34,681 bases of DNA from Halieaceae bacterium UBA5085 (GTDB lineage Bacteria; Pseudomonadota; Gammaproteobacteria; Pseudomonadales; Halieaceae), in assembly GCA_002414665.1 (NCBI GenBank), contig DIAF01000015.1:173887-208567 (forward strand). The letters run 5' to 3'. The notes beneath the pieces were generated by a model that worked only from the letters and a program-made list of their open reading frames with translations, ran no database searches and was not told the origin of the DNA. Below are positions 31,648-34,681 of the stretch, one piece after another (the stretch's first letter is position 1; each line of letters starts with the position of its first letter). Position numbers and translations under genes: made by a program.

Positions 31648-31986
31648 GTGGAGTATCCGGGAGAGCCCATACGCACGGAAGTCGCCGAAGTCCTGATTGA
31701 CATCGAGGCTCAGCTGCGTCAGCTGGCCTTGTGGGAGTCAGTGCCTCCGCCGGCCTCTGCGCTGGCCTCCACAGAGCCCTTTGCGGTCGACACCCTCACT
31801 CTGCCCCAGTGGCTGCAGTTCATTTTCCTGCCGACCCTGTACCGTATGCTTGAGCAGGGCGATACCTTACCCGAGCGTTGCGCCATCACGCCTATGGCGG
31901 AGGAGTTCTTTCGCGGCTCATCCCTGGCCACGGCAGGGTTGCTGGCAACGCTTTCGCGTGTGGATGCTCTACTGACTCGGGGATAG
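31648..31986 (+). CDS. YqcC-family (DUF446) protein
   Basis: This 112-residue cytoplasmic protein matches the YqcC family: an N-terminal helix with LIDIEAQLRQLALWE, then PFAVDTLTLPQWLQFIFLPTLYRML and the conserved ITPMAEEFF near residue 80. The function of YqcC is not established; in enterobacteria the gene sits beside a tRNA pseudouridine synthase gene (truC), which is absent here. It starts at GTG 31648, eight bases after sbtB, so it may belong to the same transcript. Its presence here looks like an accidental operon partner, but a structural role cannot be excluded. Confidence 0.88.
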   Translation: MEYPGEPIRTEVAEVLIDIEAQLRQLALWESVPPPASALASTEPFAVDTLTLPQWLQFIFLPTLYRMLEQGDTLPERCAITPMAEEFFRGSSLATAGLLATLSRVDALLTRG

Positions 31987-32011
31987 AGGGACCCCGCGTG
32001 CTGCTCAAGCG

Positions 32012-32039
32012 TCTGGTGCCCCGCGTTGGGGGCACCAGA
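32012..32039. terminator. Strong inverted repeat between yqcC and fadA
   Basis: TCTGGTGCCCC (32012-32022) and GGGGCACCAGA (32029-32039) form an 11-base perfect stem with a six-base loop, between convergent genes. There is no T-tract, so termination may be partial or need other factors. Confidence 0.5.
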
Positions 32040-32055
32040 AAGAGGTCTTGCGCGG

Positions 32056-33231
32056 CTAGACCCGCTCCACCACGGTGGTGATGCCCTGGCCCAGGCCGAT
32101 GCACATGGTGGACACGCCGAGCGTCAGGTCACGGTCCTGCATCACGGTCAGCAGTGAGCCGGTGATGCGGGTCCCCGAGCAGCCGAAGGGGTGCCCGAGG
32201 GCGATGGCGCCGCCGTGCACATTCACCTTGTCTTCCATGTCATCCAGCAGCTCGAGGTCCTTGAGCACGGGCAGGGCCTGTGCCGCAAAGGCCTCGTTCA
32301 GTTCCACCATCTCAATGTCCTTGATGGTCAGGCCGAGCCGCTTCAGCGCTTTCTGTGTGGAGGGCACCGGGCCATAGCCCATGATGGACGGGTCGACCCC
32401 GGCGAGGGTCATGGCGCGGATGCGTGCCACCGGCTCAAGGCCCAGCGCCTGCGCGCGCTCGGCTGACATCACCAGCATGGCAGAGGCACCATCGGAAATC
32501 TGCGAGGAGGTGCCCGCGGTGACGGTGCCACCCTGGGGGTTGAAGGCAGGCGGCAGGCTGGCCAGCCCTTCCAGCGTGGTTTCGGGGCGGATGGTTTCAT
32601 CCTGTTCAATCAGCGCCAGCGCGCCTGAGGCATCGTGCCCCTCAACGGGAATGATCTCCCGGGCAAACTTGCCCTCGACCGTGGCCTTGTGGGCCAGCTG
32701 GTGTGAGCGCAAGCCCAGCTTGTCCTGCGCCTCACGCCCGATGCCGTGCATCATGGCCAGGTACTCGGCGGTCATGCCCATCATGCCGGCCGCCTTGGCC
32801 ACGTTCAGGCCCAGCTTCGGGTTGATGTCCACATCGTCCATCATCGGCAGGTGGCCGAGGTGTTCCACACCACCCACGAGGTACACGTCGCCAATACCGG
32901 CCATGATGTTGGCCGCTGCCGTGTGCAACGCCGACATGGAAGAGCCGCAGAGGCGGTTTACGGTCTGGGCGGGAATGGTGAACGGCAGCTGCGCGCGCAG
33001 GACGATATTACGCGCCAGGTTCATGCCCTGCTCACCGCGCTGCAGCACGCAGCCCCAGATCAGGTCGTCGATTTCGGTGACGTCCAGTTTGGGGTTGCGG
33101 GCCAGCAGGCCGCGAATAACAGCGACGGACAGGTCGTCCGCGCGCACGTTGCGGAAGCAGCCATTCTTGGAGCGGCCCATGGCGCTGCGGGCGAAGTCGA
33201 CGATAACGGCGTCTCTTGGATTCAGACTCAC
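32056..33231 (-). CDS. fadA: 3-ketoacyl-CoA thiolase FadA
   Basis: This 391-residue thiolase cleaves 3-ketoacyl-CoA with CoA to acetyl-CoA and a shortened acyl-CoA, as the beta subunit of the fatty-acid oxidation complex. The acylated cysteine is C95 in NRLCGSSMSALH. The catalytic His347 is in GGAIALGHPFGCSG, and the second cysteine is C377 in CIGLGQG. The N-terminus NPRDAVIVDFARSAMGRSKNG is typical of FadA. It follows fadB on the minus strand after 27 bases, the usual fadBA order. No FadR or PsrA site was identified because the operon promoter lies outside the window. Confidence 0.97.
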   Translation of the reverse strand: MSLNPRDAVIVDFARSAMGRSKNGCFRNVRADDLSVAVIRGLLARNPKLDVTEIDDLIWGCVLQRGEQGMNLARNIVLRAQLPFTIPAQTVNRLCGSSMSALHTAAANIMAGIGDVYLVGGVEHLGHLPMMDDVDINPKLGLNVAKAAGMMGMTAEYLAMMHGIGREAQDKLGLRSHQLAHKATVEGKFAREIIPVEGHDASGALALIEQDETIRPETTLEGLASLPPAFNPQGGTVTAGTSSQISDGASAMLVMSAERAQALGLEPVARIRAMTLAGVDPSIMGYGPVPSTQKALKRLGLTIKDIEMVELNEAFAAQALPVLKDLELLDDMEDKVNVHGGAIALGHPFGCSGTRITGSLLTVMQDRDLTLGVSTMCIGLGQGITTVVERV

Positions 33232-33258
33232 GATAATTCTCCTGTTTTCACCCGGTGC

Positions 33259-34681
33259 TCAATAGTAGGTTTTGCCATCGGCCAGCATGGCCTGCATGCC
33301 GTCGGTGAGTTCGTAGGACTTGCCCAGGTGGGCAAATTGCTTCGAGGCTTCGGCGATGAAGGCAAGGCCCACCGTATCCATCCAGCGGAAGATGCCGCCG
33401 CGGAAGGGGGGGAAGCCTAGTCCGTACAGCAGCGCGAGATCCGCCTCTGCGGGCGTGCCGACGATGCCTTCCTCCAGGCAGCGAGCCATTTCTGTTGCCA
33501 TCGGCAGCATCATGCGGGCGATGATTTCTTCCTTGGAAAACTCCGTGCGCTCAGCGGCGACGGGAGCCAGCAGGCGGTAAGCCTCCTCGCTGGCGGTTTT
33601 CTTCGGCTTGCCGCGCTTGTCGGGTACATAGTCGTAGAAGCCCTTGCCGTTTTTCTGGCCAAGACGTTCGTTTTCGTACATCACCTGGCCTGCGGGCTTA
33701 AAGTCCAGTTGCATGCGGTCCGGGAAGCCCTCTGCCATCACGGCTGAGGCGTGCACGCCGGTGTCAATCCCGACAACGTCTGTCAGATAAGCCGGGCCCA
33801 TGGGCCAACCCCAGCGTTCCATAACCTTGTCGACGGCCTGGAAGTCGGCGCCGTCGCGGACCAGTTTGGAGAAGCCATCGAAATAGGGGAAGAGTACCCG
33901 GTTGACGAGGAAGCCCGGGCAATCCTTCACCACGACGGCCTTTTTGCCCATTTTGTTGGCGTAGGCTACCGTCCGGGCGACCGCGCGGTCTGAGGTTTTT
34001 TCACCGCGAATCACCTCCACCAGCGGCATGGCATGCACCGGGTTGAAGAAGTGCATGCCGCAGAAGTTCTCGGGGCGCTGCAACGCTTCTGCGAGGTGCG
34101 AGATGGAAATGGTTGAGGTGTTGGACGCCAGGATGGTGTCCTCGCCGATCTGCTTTTCGGTTTCGGCCAGCACGGCGTGTTTTACCTTGGCATTCTCCAC
34201 GACGGCTTCGACCACGATGTCGACCGCATCGAAGCCGGTGTAGGTCAGAGTGGGGTCAATGCTGTTGAGTACGTCGCCCATCTGCGCCGGCGTCATCTGC
34301 CCGCGCTCTACGCGCTTGGCCAGCAGCTTGTTGGCTTCCGACAGGCCCAGGTCCAGGCCGGCCTGATTGATGTCCTTCATCAGGATGGGGACGCCGCGGT
34401 AGGCGGACTGGTAGGCGATACCGCCGCCCATGATGCCGGCCCCCAGCACCGCAGCACGCTGCACCTTGCGGTCGGCCTGTTTTTCCCAATCCCTGGCTTT
34501 CTTGCCCAGCAACTGGTCGGAGAGGAATACGCCCACCAGTGCCGCAGCGACCGGTGTCACGGCGAGCTCGGCAAAACCTTCGGCCTCGACCTTGAGCGCG
34601 TCTTCCAGGCCCATGCCGCGGGCTTTCTCGATGACGTCAACGGCCTTTACCGGCGCCGGGTAGTTCTTGCCGGCCTGCTGC
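33259..34681 (-). CDS. fadB: Fatty-acid oxidation complex alpha subunit FadB, 3' part (truncated by window edge)
   Basis: The C-terminal roughly 474 residues of FadB are visible; the frame stays open through the window edge at 34681. Present are the end of the enoyl-CoA hydratase linker, then the NAD-binding motif AAVLGAGIMGGGIAY (GxGxxG), the catalytic HFFNPVHAMPLVE of 3-hydroxyacyl-CoA dehydrogenase, and the C-terminal dehydrogenase repeat (GLGFPPFRGG). The hydratase/isomerase domain lies outside. The protein hydrates and oxidises enoyl-CoA in beta-oxidation together with FadA. PHA monomer supply can draw on the same intermediates. Confidence 0.97.
   Translation of the reverse strand, partial: QQAGKNYPAPVKAVDVIEKARGMGLEDALKVEAEGFAELAVTPVAAALVGVFLSDQLLGKKARDWEKQADRKVQRAAVLGAGIMGGGIAYQSAYRGVPILMKDINQAGLDLGLSEANKLLAKRVERGQMTPAQMGDVLNSIDPTLTYTGFDAVDIVVEAVVENAKVKHAVLAETEKQIGEDTILASNTSTISISHLAEALQRPENFCGMHFFNPVHAMPLVEVIRGEKTSDRAVARTVAYANKMGKKAVVVKDCPGFLVNRVLFPYFDGFSKLVRDGADFQAVDKVMERWGWPMGPAYLTDVVGIDTGVHASAVMAEGFPDRMQLDFKPAGQVMYENERLGQKNGKGFYDYVPDKRGKPKKTASEEAYRLLAPVAAERTEFSKEEIIARMMLPMATEMARCLEEGIVGTPAEADLALLYGLGFPPFRGGIFRWMDTVGLAFIAEASKQFAHLGKSYELTDGMQAMLADGKTYY

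Noticed and set aside
1..34681. CRISPR array, tRNA, rRNA, insertion sequence or prophage
   Set aside because: No regularly spaced repeats, cloverleaf sequences, rRNA-like stretches, transposase or integrase genes, or phage genes were seen by eye.

Overview
The window looks like the chromosome of a free-living, aerobic, GC-rich gammaproteobacterium, most likely a marine heterotroph of the Halieaceae/Cellvibrionales type. This is inferred from gene content: a fadBA beta-oxidation operon, polyhydroxyalkanoate (PHA) granule genes with a PhaD-like regulator, a large TonB-dependent receptor, an RND efflux pair, a DinG helicase and the hslO-pckA adjacency also known in enterobacteria. No rRNA, tRNA, CRISPR array, insertion sequence or prophage was seen. 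Coding density is very high, no gene-free gap exceeds 300 bases, and several neighbours overlap or share stop codons.

Layout. 1-260: 5' part of moaA (minus). 379-2822: secreted SMP-30-like propeller protein coupled to a DASS/SLC13 anion transporter. 2860-4047: Prx5-type peroxiredoxin divergent from a zinc-ribbon methyltransferase. 4057-8502: PHA granule region, with a PhaD-like TetR regulator and phasin on the minus strand, a TonB-dependent receptor on the plus strand, and a second phasin on the minus strand. 8661-13039: possible leader peptide, then RND adaptor and RND permease. 13082-15702: pckA and hslO (minus). 15880-17999: luciferase-like oxidoreductase, EamA transporter and a PHA-system small protein. 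17992-21345: patatin-like hydrolase and AraC regulator (minus), divergent from a diiron ferritin-like oxygenase. 21413-21682: rpsT. 21842-23494: TetR regulator and tyrosine phosphatase. 23495-24263: two small minus-strand genes, one secreted and one membrane. 24439-27734: PlsC-like acyltransferase and dinG. 27731-28630: NhaR-like LysR regulator (minus). 28800-31986: purE-purK-sbtA-sbtB-yqcC run. 32056-34681: fadA and the 3' part of fadB (minus).

How the genes fit together. Carbon storage and fatty-acid turnover recur: phasins, PhaD-like regulator, PHA-system protein, FadBA, acyltransferase, patatin-like hydrolase and PEP carboxykinase. The most striking arrangement is purE-purK joined almost without gaps to an SbtA bicarbonate transporter and its SbtB PII-like partner. 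PurK consumes bicarbonate directly, so this may be a bicarbonate-supply module for purine synthesis in a heterotroph. A second candidate system is the AraC / patatin-like hydrolase / diiron oxygenase cluster, in which the hydrolase seems to start at a rare CTG codon inside the regulator's 3' end.
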